64,000 nt of DNA, from the NCBI RefSeq assembly GCF_000430745.1, contig NZ_KE387232.1, positions 49,395 through 113,394 on the forward strand. The letters run 5' to 3'. A model generated the notes under the pieces. The model was given only the letters and a program-made list of their open reading frames with translations. It was not told where the DNA came from and ran no database searches. Within the stretch, counting starts at the first letter, position 1; each line of letters opens with the position of its first letter. Below are positions 25,636 through 33,664 of the stretch, one piece after another. Made by a program: the position numbers and the translations under genes. The DNA is from Fictibacillus gelatini DSM 15865. GTDB lineage: Bacteria; Bacillota; Bacilli; Bacillales; Fictibacillaceae.

Positions 25636-26454
25636 ATGAAATTATTGAAAATCCTGGGCTTGTACGATTTGATGAAATACAAAGCCTTAGTATACTTTTT
25701 AGTTCACCGTGAAGTTAAAGTACGCTATAAAAATTCCGTACTCGGTTTTTTCTGGACATTAATTGAGCCGCTCGGGTACATGATTGTATATTCGATTGTC
25801 TTTAAAAAGATTCTAAATGTTAGCAGAGGACTAGACCATTATGAGTTGTTCCTTCTTTCTGGATTAATTCCGTGGATGTTTTTCTCAAGGTCGATCACAA
25901 GGGGCATCCGCTCGATTCGCTCGAATGCCAAACTAATTAAGAAAATCTACTTCCCAAGGCACATTTTCCCGTTGGTCATCGTCTTGTCGGAGTTTGTTTC
26001 CTTTATTCCGGCCTTTGTTTTAGTTATCCTTTATGGCATCATTTTAGGTGTCCCTTTTGACTGGCTGCATGTGTTGATCTTGCCAGTTGTCATGATTTTA
26101 TACATTGTCATTGCGTATGGATTTGCATTAATTTTATCGATTTTAAACGTCTATTTCCGGGACATTGAATTAATGTCGACAATCCTGTTGCGGGCCGGAC
26201 AATATTTAGTGCCGATCATTTATCCGATTTCGCGCTTTATGAAAAATCCGGATTTAGCCCATTATTTACCTTATTATTTGATCAATCCGTTAGCCGTTAT
26301 TATTAATTCATTCCATACGGTTTTCGCGATTTACAAATCCGAAGCGATATCTTACTGGTACTACCTTTACGTCTTTATTTTTGCCGTTGTATTGCTGTTT
26401 GTCGGCATGGCGATCTTTAGAAAGCTTGACCGAAAAGTAGGAGAAGTGGTGTAA
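25636..26454 (+). CDS. tagG: ABC-2 type polysaccharide/teichoic acid exporter permease (TagG-like)
   Basis: 272 residues, six membrane helices, ABC2_membrane family. The N-terminal HREVKVRYKNSVLGFFWTLIEPLGYMIVY is the typical cytoplasmic gate helix and first membrane segment of TagG/Wzm proteins. It forms the channel with the ATPase encoded immediately downstream; the TAA of this gene is followed directly by the ATG of the next. It should export a lipid-linked teichoic acid or glycan. Confidence 0.88.
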   Translation: MKLLKILGLYDLMKYKALVYFLVHREVKVRYKNSVLGFFWTLIEPLGYMIVYSIVFKKILNVSRGLDHYELFLLSGLIPWMFFSRSITRGIRSIRSNAKLIKKIYFPRHIFPLVIVLSEFVSFIPAFVLVILYGIILGVPFDWLHVLILPVVMILYIVIAYGFALILSILNVYFRDIELMSTILLRAGQYLVPIIYPISRFMKNPDLAHYLPYYLINPLAVIINSFHTVFAIYKSEAISYWYYLYVFIFAVVLLFVGMAIFRKLDRKVGEVV

Positions 26455-27204
26455 ATGAGTATTATTGAAGTCAATCACGTATCAAAAAAGTTTAGCAAAC
26501 CATATGAAAAGACGTTAAAGGGCCAACTCATTTCGATGTTAAAAAGGGAAAAAGTCCATAACCAGTTTGATGCTCTGAAAGACGTCACCTTTGATGTCAA
26601 AGAGTCTGAAGGCTTTGCAATTATCGGTCATAACGGTGCCGGCAAGAGTACGCTTTTTAAAATTTTATCGGGCATCATTCACCCTGACAGCGGGGAAATT
26701 AAAGTGAAAGGCTCTGTAGCGCCGCTCATCGAACTGAGCGCCGGTCTGCATCCGGATTTAAGCGGCCTTGAAAACATCAATTTGAATTGTGCCATTCTTG
26801 GCATCGAAAAAGAAAAAATCGATGAAATTACGCCGAAGATCATTGAGTTTTCCGAGCTGGAGGATTTTATTAACGTTCCTGTAAAATATTATTCTTCAGG
26901 AATGAAAGCACGACTCGGTTTTTCGATTGCCGTTCATAACGATGCCGACATTTTATTAATTGACGAAGTGTTGTCTGTCGGCGATAAAGAGTTCAAAAAG
27001 AAATGCAACGAAAAAATGCTTGAGATGAAAAAAGAAGGAAAAACGATCGTCATCGTCTCACATAGCTTAAAGTCACTGAAAAAACTTTGCGACCGGGCGA
27101 TGATTTTGAAAAAAGGACAAGTTGTCGATATCGGCGACTTTGACAAAATGGTCGAATTGTACGAAACAAAAGTATCGAAAAAGAAACCAGCGAAGCAGGG
27201 CTAA
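26455..27204 (+). CDS. tagH: ABC exporter ATPase (TagH/Wzt-like, no C-terminal domain)
   Basis: 249 residues. Walker A is GHNGAGKSTLFK (about 59-70), the signature is YSSGMKARLGFSIA (about 145-158), and Walker B is ADILLIDEVLSVGD (about 164-177) followed by the H-loop SHS. At this length it has only the nucleotide-binding domain and lacks the long C-terminal extension of B. subtilis TagH or the carbohydrate-binding domain of Wzt. It powers the permease encoded directly upstream. A weak hairpin terminator overlaps the stop. Confidence 0.9.
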   Translation: MSIIEVNHVSKKFSKPYEKTLKGQLISMLKREKVHNQFDALKDVTFDVKESEGFAIIGHNGAGKSTLFKILSGIIHPDSGEIKVKGSVAPLIELSAGLHPDLSGLENINLNCAILGIEKEKIDEITPKIIEFSELEDFINVPVKYYSSGMKARLGFSIAVHNDADILLIDEVLSVGDKEFKKKCNEKMLEMKKEGKTIVIVSHSLKSLKKLCDRAMILKKGQVVDIGDFDKMVELYETKVSKKKPAKQG

Positions 27205-27224
27205 CGCTCTCCTTCGCTTTTTTT
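27189..27224 (+). terminator. Terminator at the end of the ABC exporter operon
   Basis: AGCGAAG (27189-27195) pairs with CTTCGCT (27212-27218), followed by seven Ts. The stop codon lies in the loop. Confidence 0.6.
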
Positions 27225-27232
27225 AATTACTT

Positions 27233-27455
27233 GTTCAAAAAGGAGGACAAACAGGGCCAAGAAGTTCGAGGAAGCGAAGTCTTCGAGCACCGGAGCGACG
27301 AGCAATGCAACCTGTTTCACTCCGAGTTGCACCGAGGAAGCAAGCTTCGGAGCAATGCTAGTAGACACAGGTGCATATGTCCTGTTAATACGTGAGGAGC
27401 GTAGAAGCAAGCTGACGAAGAAATTCGCCGGCAATGTTTCCCGGACTTTTTGAAC
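27233..27455 (+). repeat. Intergenic inverted-terminal repeat element, copy D (223 bp)
   Basis: The ends are GTTCAAAAAG (27233-27242) and CTTTTTGAAC (27446-27455). It is nearly identical to copy C and in the same orientation. It lies between the ABC ATPase terminator and the promoter of the sugar-phosphate transferase gene. Confidence 0.85.
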
Positions 27456-27465
27456 ATCCTCTTTA

Positions 27466-27495
27466 TTGACTTTTTTTCGAACATGAGGATATAAT
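27466..27495 (+). promoter_or_regulatory. Sigma-A-type promoter of the sugar-phosphate transferase gene
   Basis: TTGACT (27466-27471), an 18-bp spacer, and TATAAT (27490-27495). It starts ten bases after repeat element D. Confidence 0.65.
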
Positions 27496-27620
27496 AAATC
27501 AGATTGTAAAGCTTATATGAAGCTACTTTTATTTTTTTGTAATTTTCTCGTTTACATTTTGTTGTGAAGTGGAATGTATAAGAGAAGTTGCAGCATTCAT
27601 TTCTAAAAAATTTATCTGCT

Positions 27621-27632
27621 CAAACTAGTTTG
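27621..27632. promoter_or_regulatory. 12-bp palindrome CAAACTAGTTTG in the leader of the PGT gene
   Basis: The palindrome lies about 22 bases before the ATG, followed by GATA and the Shine-Dalgarno. An 11-bp version is in the same position upstream of secA2 (33630-33640). Confidence 0.45.
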
Positions 27633-27654
27633 CTAGATAAAGGAGCACTAACTC

Positions 27655-29019
27655 ATGAATAAGATTGAAACACCGATACAAAAAGTGGTCATTATGCTTG
27701 TTGACCTTGGCCTTTTGACTGCTTCTTATTTCAGCGCTTTTTATTTACGAAGCGAATATTTGGATGACCGTAACTGGGAATCCTATTTCCACGTCTTACC
27801 ATGGATTTTATTGACCGGATTATTTTTCTTTTCGGTTTATGAACTTAACTTATATTCCCGCAAAACGATCTGGGATTTATACAGAAGCATTTTTATTTCA
27901 ACAACATTTATCATGTTCTTTGCGATGGCGGCATCGTTCTTGTTCCGCGCCTTTGCGTTGCCTCGTTCGGTCATTTTGCTGTCGTACATTTTATCGATCG
28001 TATTTCTCATTACATGGAAAATCGTCATGTTTAAACTTGTGGTCCGATCAAAACAAGGCACGATTCTGCTTGTTTCGAAAGACATGGCCAGCGACCTCGG
28101 GATGATCAATAATGAACTTCCAACGATCAAAGGCATGAATATCGTTACCGTTGACCCTGAGTTGCCGCTTGAAAAAATTTACGCAGCCGTTCCGCAGGCC
28201 GACTCCATTATTATCGGCGCCAACTGTTCAGAAAAAACAAAGACTAAAATTATTTATCACGCGGTTGAAAATGACAAAATTGTTTATGTCGTCCCATCCC
28301 TATATGATTTGTTAGTATCGAAATCGGCGATTACTTCGCTTGATGATACGCTTGTGATGGGCGTAAAGCCGTTCGGCCTTTCGTGGGATCAACTTGTATT
28401 GAAACGGTTGTTTGACATTGTCGTTTCCGCTGTATTGCTTATTTTCTTGTCGCCATTGTTCATTATTAGCGCCATCGCGATCAAAATTGAGGATCCAAAA
28501 GGAAGCATCTTTTACAAGCAAGAGCGAATCGGGCGTTACAATAAAGCGTTTTACATTTATAAGTTCCGCTCCATGGTAGAAAATGCGGAGAAGATGACCG
28601 GACCTGTGTTAGCAACGGAAAATGACGACCGCATTACGAAAGTCGGGAAATTTTTGCGTTTGACGCGAATTGACGAACTGCCGCAATTAATCAATGTCCT
28701 ATCTGGCAGCATGTCGATCGTCGGGCCGCGCCCGGAACGCGACTTTTTCATTAAGCAATTTACGAAAAACAATAAGTCGTATCAATACCGAAACACTGTA
28801 AAGCCAGGGATTACCGGCTACGCGCAAATCAACGGCAAATATACGACCGATGTAGAAAACAAACTCCGGTTTGACCTTTACTATATTCGAAATTATTCCT
28901 TCTGGATGGATATCGTCATCTTAATGAAAACGATCAATGTTGTGTTAGATAAATCAAAAGCGGAAGGAAGCGCAGAGAAGCCTGCGGCAAAGAAAGACAG
29001 CATGACCATCCATTCATAA
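27655..29019 (+). CDS. Undecaprenyl-phosphate sugar phosphotransferase (WbaP/polyprenyl glycosylphosphotransferase)
   Basis: 454 residues. Four N-terminal membrane helices (about 10-125) and a soluble Rossmann-like region precede a further helix (about 255-280) and the bacterial sugar transferase domain. That domain has KRLFDIVVSAVLL, KFRSMVENAEKM, RLTRIDELPQLINVLSGSMSIVGPRPE and KPGITGYAQINGKY. It transfers a hexose-1-phosphate from a UDP-sugar to undecaprenyl phosphate, an alternative priming step to TagO. It has its own promoter and terminator. Confidence 0.93.
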   Translation: MNKIETPIQKVVIMLVDLGLLTASYFSAFYLRSEYLDDRNWESYFHVLPWILLTGLFFFSVYELNLYSRKTIWDLYRSIFISTTFIMFFAMAASFLFRAFALPRSVILLSYILSIVFLITWKIVMFKLVVRSKQGTILLVSKDMASDLGMINNELPTIKGMNIVTVDPELPLEKIYAAVPQADSIIIGANCSEKTKTKIIYHAVENDKIVYVVPSLYDLLVSKSAITSLDDTLVMGVKPFGLSWDQLVLKRLFDIVVSAVLLIFLSPLFIISAIAIKIEDPKGSIFYKQERIGRYNKAFYIYKFRSMVENAEKMTGPVLATENDDRITKVGKFLRLTRIDELPQLINVLSGSMSIVGPRPERDFFIKQFTKNNKSYQYRNTVKPGITGYAQINGKYTTDVENKLRFDLYYIRNYSFWMDIVILMKTINVVLDKSKAEGSAEKPAAKKDSMTIHS

Positions 29020-29038
29020 TTCAATGCTATGAAACTGC

Positions 29039-29072
29039 AAAGCTGCCAGTATACAAAACTGGCAGCTTTTAT
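29039..29072 (+). terminator. Terminator of the sugar-phosphate transferase gene
   Basis: AAAGCTGCCAGT (29039-29050) pairs with ACTGGCAGCTTT (29058-29069), followed by T-rich sequence. Confidence 0.9.
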
Positions 29073-29085
29073 TACTTTGTTTCGG

Positions 29086-29114
29086 TTGATTTTTACGTTT
29101 TTTGACAGTATAAT
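29086..29114 (+). promoter_or_regulatory. Sigma-A-type promoter of the second LCP gene
   Basis: TTGATT (29086-29091), a 17-bp spacer, and TATAAT (29109-29114), about 90 bases before the ATG. Confidence 0.7.
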
Positions 29115-29202
29115 AGCTTGTGATTCTTCAATATGTTAAACAAATTGGTATTCAAATAGAAAGACTATTGAATCACCTCTTTAAAAAGGAGGAAGATCAT
29201 AA

Positions 29203-30147
29203 ATGGAACAATCAAGAGCGAATCGACATAAGAAAAAACGTTCAAATTGGCGTAAAATCATCTCATCCATCCTTGTCATTTTGCTTCTTTCAGCAGGCGG
29301 ATACGGATTTTATATCTATCATTCCATCAAAGGCGCAGCCAATGAAATGCACTCGACAAAGTATTGGAGCGGTTCAAAACTGCGGACAGGCCCGCTTGAT
29401 CTTGAAAGCGGCCAGCCCATTTCCATCTTGATTATGGGAGTTGACGAACGGGCCCATGATGTTGGGCGCTCAGATACGCTCGTCATGGTCACGGTCAATC
29501 CGAAAGATGAATCGATCAAAATGACAAGCATTCCGCGTGATACACGGACTGAAATCGTCGGGCACGGAACCATTGATAAAATCAACCATTCCTATGCGTT
29601 TGGCGGACCAAAAATGACGATTCAAACTGTTGAACACTTCTTAAATGTTCCTGTCGACTTTTATGTAAAAGTCAACATGAAGGCCTTTAAGAAAATTATT
29701 GATGCACTTGGCGGCATTACCGTTCAAAATAAGTTTACCTTTACGACGCACAAATATACGTTTAAACAAGGTGAATTGACATTAAACGGCGATCAGGCAC
29801 TTGACTGGGCCCGTATGAGAAAGAAAGACCCTCGTGGTGATCTCGGCCGTAACGAGCGCCAGCGCCAGGTCATTCAGAAGGTCATCAATGAAGGGGCCAA
29901 ACCTTCGACGTTGACAAAACTTGATGACATTATTAACGTTCTCGGCAAAAATATCGAAACGAACATGACGTTTGACGAAATGAAGACGATTCAGGCTAAC
30001 TATATGGGAGCGAGAAAACATATTCAATCCGTAGAGATTGGCGGCTCTCCGCAAACGATTAACGGCATTTCTTATTATGTCGTTCCCGAGCAAGAGCGTC
30101 TCGCTGTCTCCAACGAATTGAAGAAGCATTTAGGACTTAATCAATAA
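29203..30147 (+). CDS. LytR-CpsA-Psr (LCP) wall-polymer ligase, TagU-like
   Basis: 314 residues: a basic cytoplasmic tail, one membrane helix (about 18-42), and an LCP domain with ILIMGVDERAHDVGRSDTLVMV, SIPRDTRTEI, KINHSYAFGG and DWARMRKKDPRGDLGRNERQRQV. It should ligate an undecaprenyl-PP-linked polymer to peptidoglycan MurNAc. It is a paralogue of the LCP gene at 6.7 kb. Having two LCP genes fits the presence of two or more wall polymers in this window. It has its own promoter and terminator. Confidence 0.92.
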   Translation: MEQSRANRHKKKRSNWRKIISSILVILLLSAGGYGFYIYHSIKGAANEMHSTKYWSGSKLRTGPLDLESGQPISILIMGVDERAHDVGRSDTLVMVTVNPKDESIKMTSIPRDTRTEIVGHGTIDKINHSYAFGGPKMTIQTVEHFLNVPVDFYVKVNMKAFKKIIDALGGITVQNKFTFTTHKYTFKQGELTLNGDQALDWARMRKKDPRGDLGRNERQRQVIQKVINEGAKPSTLTKLDDIINVLGKNIETNMTFDEMKTIQANYMGARKHIQSVEIGGSPQTINGISYYVVPEQERLAVSNELKKHLGLNQ

Positions 30148-30175
30148 GACGGGATTTTTCCCGTCTTATTTTTTT
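30146..30175 (+). terminator. Terminator of the second LCP gene
   Basis: AAGACGGGA and TCCCGTCTT (30146-30167) form a hairpin followed by a T run. Confidence 0.9.
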
Positions 30176-30242
30176 TAACAAAGGAAATGTCGAACCGATG
30201 TATAAATAGTATAAGGGAATTTTATTAAGGGGGATTGGTTAG

Positions 30243-31151
30243 ATGAAAAAATTACGGCTTATTGTCATTGTATTTGTTGTAATGTTTGCTTTTCTTGTTG
30301 AGGCGGGAATAGGCCAGGCAAAAGTGACAAAAATAAAAAAGACATTATACATATCGGTTTCCGGCGGGAACATTAGAACAGGCCCTGGGACGAAATATAA
30401 AAGGATTGAAACATTGAAATTCGGTACGAAATTAAACGCCTATGAACAGACGACGGGAACTGACCATAAAACATGGTATCATGTGACTTACGGCAAAAAT
30501 AAATCCGGATGGGCTTCTTCGATTATCGTTACGATGAAAAACCCTGTAAAGCGCGTTTTAATTAGCGCTCCTCTCATTTCCCAAATGCCTGAGCTACCCA
30601 GAGGCTGTGAAGTGACGAGTCTTGCGATGATGCTGCAACATGCCGGAAAGAAAGTTAGTAAAATGACGCTTGCGAAAAAAGTAAAAAAAGATCCGACACC
30701 GTATCGTGTAAAAAACGGGAAGACGTATTTCGGCAATCCGAACACAGGCTTTGTCGGCAATATGTATACGTTTAGTAAACCCGGATACGGCGTTTATCAC
30801 GGACCTGTGTTCCAATTGGCAAGGACGTATTTAGGCAACAGGGCGGTAGACTTAAGCGGGAAAGATTTTTCTACTGTCATTCAATATCTCGATCAAAAAA
30901 CGCCGGTCTGGGTTATTGCGAACACGCATTTTGCCCGTCTTTCCCCTTCCTACTTCAAAACGTGGTACACACCGACCGGCAAAATTAAAATTACGATGAA
31001 AGAACATTCCGTCCTCGTTACCGGCTATGACAACAACTATATTTATTTCAATGATCCGTTGGCCAATGTAAAAAACCGTAAAGCGGCAAAACGCAATTTC
31101 ATTGCCGCATGGGAGCAAATGGGGAAACAAGCGATCAGCTATAAAAAGTGA
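30243..31151 (+). CDS. Secreted SH3b and C39-like cysteine peptidase-fold protein
   Basis: 302 residues. A signal peptide (1-26, hydrophobic LIVIVFVVMFAFLVEAG) precedes a bacterial SH3 domain (about 32-98, NIRTGPGTKYKRIETLKFG) and a peptidase_C39_2 domain. The C39 domain has the catalytic cysteine in LPRGCEVTSLAMML, the histidine in KEHSVLVTGYD and the aspartate in FNDPL. SH3b domains bind peptidoglycan stems. It probably acts in the cell wall; the substrate is unknown. It converges on the SpoIID-domain gene across a shared terminator. Confidence 0.85.
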   Translation: MKKLRLIVIVFVVMFAFLVEAGIGQAKVTKIKKTLYISVSGGNIRTGPGTKYKRIETLKFGTKLNAYEQTTGTDHKTWYHVTYGKNKSGWASSIIVTMKNPVKRVLISAPLISQMPELPRGCEVTSLAMMLQHAGKKVSKMTLAKKVKKDPTPYRVKNGKTYFGNPNTGFVGNMYTFSKPGYGVYHGPVFQLARTYLGNRAVDLSGKDFSTVIQYLDQKTPVWVIANTHFARLSPSYFKTWYTPTGKIKITMKEHSVLVTGYDNNYIYFNDPLANVKNRKAAKRNFIAAWEQMGKQAISYKK

Positions 31152-31169
31152 GAAGAATGAATAGAAAAA

Positions 31170-31200
31170 GGCTTCATTCACTTGAATGAAGCCCTCTTTT
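31170..31200. terminator. Bidirectional terminator between the C39 and SpoIID-domain genes
   Basis: GGCTTCATTCA pairs with TGAATGAAGCC (31170-31193), flanked by A and T runs on both sides. Confidence 0.9.
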
Positions 31201-31206
31201 TCATCT

Positions 31207-33294
31207 TTAATTTTTCATTAGAGTTGGAGTAAACATCGTTGATTTCAAACCTACACGTGAGCGGAATTTGTCTCCCTTCAGTTCAACCATTGATTGGTCT
31301 CCGGTTACCCGCAATTTAACGGCGTGTCCCCCGCTAGTCTGAATGACTTTAATATCAATCACTTCATTTCCGACTTCAGGGAATTTTTTCGCAAGATCAG
31401 CAAAGGACATTTCTTTCGTCCAGCCTTTTACCGTGTCATCCGATTTGTCATATGGATCTTCAACGCCGCGCAAATACGGGACGGCAGAAGACCAGACAAG
31501 TTCCGAATCTAACGTATGCCCGCCGGCAGAAGATGAGAAGTACGCCGTGATCAGCGTATTTCCGTAATAAATGACTTCCCCTTTCGTCGCTTGCACGAAT
31601 TGATTCACATTGGCAGCTTCAACATTGACGCCTGCATAAACCTGGGATCGTTCATCGTTGTACATATCAAATTTACTTGCAGGTGATTTGATATTCGCCA
31701 CCGCATAGTTTCTTGCAGCCAGAATTTGCGCTTTAATGGACTCAATCGGCCATTTCGGCGAAATTTCCCACGGAACGACACCTTGTATGTAATCTTCTAC
31801 ATTCAAACGGTTCACAACATCCATTTTTCCGCTTGAAGACATCGAGATTTCTAACGTTCCCCGATATTTATGACGATCGTAATATAATAATTGCCCCTTT
31901 TCAGAAACAACTTTAAAGGATCCATCTATCGTTTTCGTATTGTTCCCGTTCGTTAAGCTGAATTTCCCTTTTTGAACCGTAATCGTTGTCGCAGTCGCTT
32001 TAGCCGGTGTAAATAACACATTGCCGTTCATATCCTGGATGGTGTAATTGCCTAATCCCTGGACATCGGCTTTGCTTAAACCGAGAGATAGCGCTATCCG
32101 TACATCTTTTTTCGATGTATCGATCGTTTTAAACGTTATCCCTGTGTAATAATGGGACAAAATTTGATGGTAATTAAACCCTTCCTCCGCCATGCCTTTA
32201 GCTCCCCATTGGGTCATCCCGACACCATGCCCCCAGCCTTTTCCGGTAAATAAATACCCTTTATATGCGGGGCTATTTTGCGCCTTGTCGTGTAGCCTCG
32301 TTAATGTTTTCGGTTCGGCCACGCCGGTTTCTTTATAGTTTATTGATTTTTGGAATGCTTTTACCGCTTTATCCGTGCTCTCGCCAAACGTATTATCGAT
32401 GTCAACGCGGTATCCGGCCTTATTCAAATTCACTTGCAGCTTTCTGACATCCAGGCCATTCATTCCTAAGCGTAATGTCCGGTTGAATCCTTCAGGGTAT
32501 GTGACCGGTACCTCAGGCTTCGGCTCATCTGGTTTTGCCGGCGGATCCGTCTCGTCCTTTACTTTTTCTACATACTTGCCGGAAACGTAACCGTAAGAAT
32601 CCTTATGCTTGATCTTCAGCCAGCCGTTCTTCTCTTCCCCGGTCACCTCAACAATTGATCCTTTCTTTAAGGAAGTAAGAATTTTCCCATTGGTGTTTGG
32701 CTGCGTTCTTACATTTAAGCCATCAGTCGTTGTTTTTCCTTTATAAAGAACTTTTGAAGCTTCCGGTTCAGGCTTATCTGGAAGTTTTTCTTCTATTTTT
32801 TTTACATACTTCCCTGATACATAAGCGTATGTACTTTTATACTTTATTTTCAGCCAGCCGTTACTTTGCGCACTGACGACTTCAACCGTCGTTCCTTTTT
32901 TAAGCGTTCCAAGCAACTTCCCTTTTGTGCTCGCGGATGACCTTACGTTTAAATTTTCCGTTGTTGTCCCTTTATAAAGAACTTTTAATGCCGCTGGCTT
33001 TGCCACAGCCGCTGTCGATTTTTTCACATATTTCCCGGACACATAGGCAACACCCGACTTATAGTTGATTTTTAGCCAACCGCCGCTGGCTGTTCCGACA
33101 ACATCGACTGTCGATCCTTTCTTTAATAAGGCAAGAACTTTCCCTTTCGTACTAGGTGAAGTTCTCACATTCAAATTGGCCGTTGTCTTTCCTTTGTACA
33201 ACACTTTCAAGCTGCCTGCCGCAAATGCGTTCGATGTTGAAAACAGCATAAAAATGACAAGCAGCGCAGCACTCACTCTACTAAGCTTCTTCAT
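31207..33294 (-). CDS. Secreted triple-SH3b, PG-binding, SpoIID/LytB-domain protein
   Basis: 695 residues: a signal peptide (1-25), three SH3b domains (about 30-92, 104-166, 182-246; each with NVRTSPSTKGK-like and YVSGKYVKK repeats), a PG_binding_1 domain (about 275-335), then a SpoIID/LytB region. In that region GKGWGHGVGMTQWGAKGMA comes first and the core EDYIQGVVPWEISP ... KAQILAARNYA ... SSSAGGHTLDSELVW follows. In SpoIID and B. subtilis LytB the GHGVGM motif is at the C-terminal end, so the order is permuted here. SpoIID cleaves denuded glycan strands, while LytB stimulates amidase. It is probably a wall-remodelling enzyme or amidase enhancer. Confidence 0.88.
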   Translation of the reverse strand: MKKLSRVSAALLVIFMLFSTSNAFAAGSLKVLYKGKTTANLNVRTSPSTKGKVLALLKKGSTVDVVGTASGGWLKINYKSGVAYVSGKYVKKSTAAVAKPAALKVLYKGTTTENLNVRSSASTKGKLLGTLKKGTTVEVVSAQSNGWLKIKYKSTYAYVSGKYVKKIEEKLPDKPEPEASKVLYKGKTTTDGLNVRTQPNTNGKILTSLKKGSIVEVTGEEKNGWLKIKHKDSYGYVSGKYVEKVKDETDPPAKPDEPKPEVPVTYPEGFNRTLRLGMNGLDVRKLQVNLNKAGYRVDIDNTFGESTDKAVKAFQKSINYKETGVAEPKTLTRLHDKAQNSPAYKGYLFTGKGWGHGVGMTQWGAKGMAEEGFNYHQILSHYYTGITFKTIDTSKKDVRIALSLGLSKADVQGLGNYTIQDMNGNVLFTPAKATATTITVQKGKFSLTNGNNTKTIDGSFKVVSEKGQLLYYDRHKYRGTLEISMSSSGKMDVVNRLNVEDYIQGVVPWEISPKWPIESIKAQILAARNYAVANIKSPASKFDMYNDERSQVYAGVNVEAANVNQFVQATKGEVIYYGNTLITAYFSSSAGGHTLDSELVWSSAVPYLRGVEDPYDKSDDTVKGWTKEMSFADLAKKFPEVGNEVIDIKVIQTSGGHAVKLRVTGDQSMVELKGDKFRSRVGLKSTMFTPTLMKN

Positions 33295-33664
33295 CTCCGC
33301 CCTCCCAATTGTATAAGATTCATAACTTCTACTTTTTATATCGGCAGGTTCCGGAAAATTTCTTCTATTTCCGACAACTATTGTCTATTTTAATAGAAAA
33401 CAGGACTTATTTCCTAGTAATTTTACATAAAATTACTTGATCGGTTTCCTATTTCCTGTTGTTTATTTTTCTAGAAAATTAAATTTTTACAGAATTACAC
33501 CAATTATTTTTAGGAAATCTCATCCAGAGACGGTTGATTATGATATAATCTTCCTATATGTTCCCTATTAATTTTTAGGGACTTTTGGCCGATATTTTCT
33601 ATAGGAATAGTCAAAGAGTAACAGATTAGCAAACTAGTTTACGATACAAGAGGAGAAAAATATT
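33295..33664. promoter_or_regulatory. Divergent regulatory region between the SpoIID-domain gene and secA2
   Basis: A 370-bp AT-rich region without ORFs. It holds a 22-bp perfect dyad AGTAATTTTA-CA-TAAAATTACT (33416-33437), several copies of TTTCCTA or its complement TAGGAAA, an extended -10 TGATATAAT ending at 33549 that probably drives secA2, and the palindrome CAAACTAGTTT at 33630-33640. The dense dyads suggest regulated expression of both genes. Confidence 0.45.
33630..33640. promoter_or_regulatory. CAAACTAGTTT palindrome in the secA2 leader
   Basis: It matches the palindrome upstream of the PGT gene (27621-27632). Both are followed by GATA and a Shine-Dalgarno within about 15 bases. Confidence 0.45.

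Noticed and set aside
25636..27204. Drug or antimicrobial-peptide ABC exporter
   Set aside because: The permease N-terminus and the neighbouring glycan genes are typical of TagGH/Wzm-Wzt exporters.
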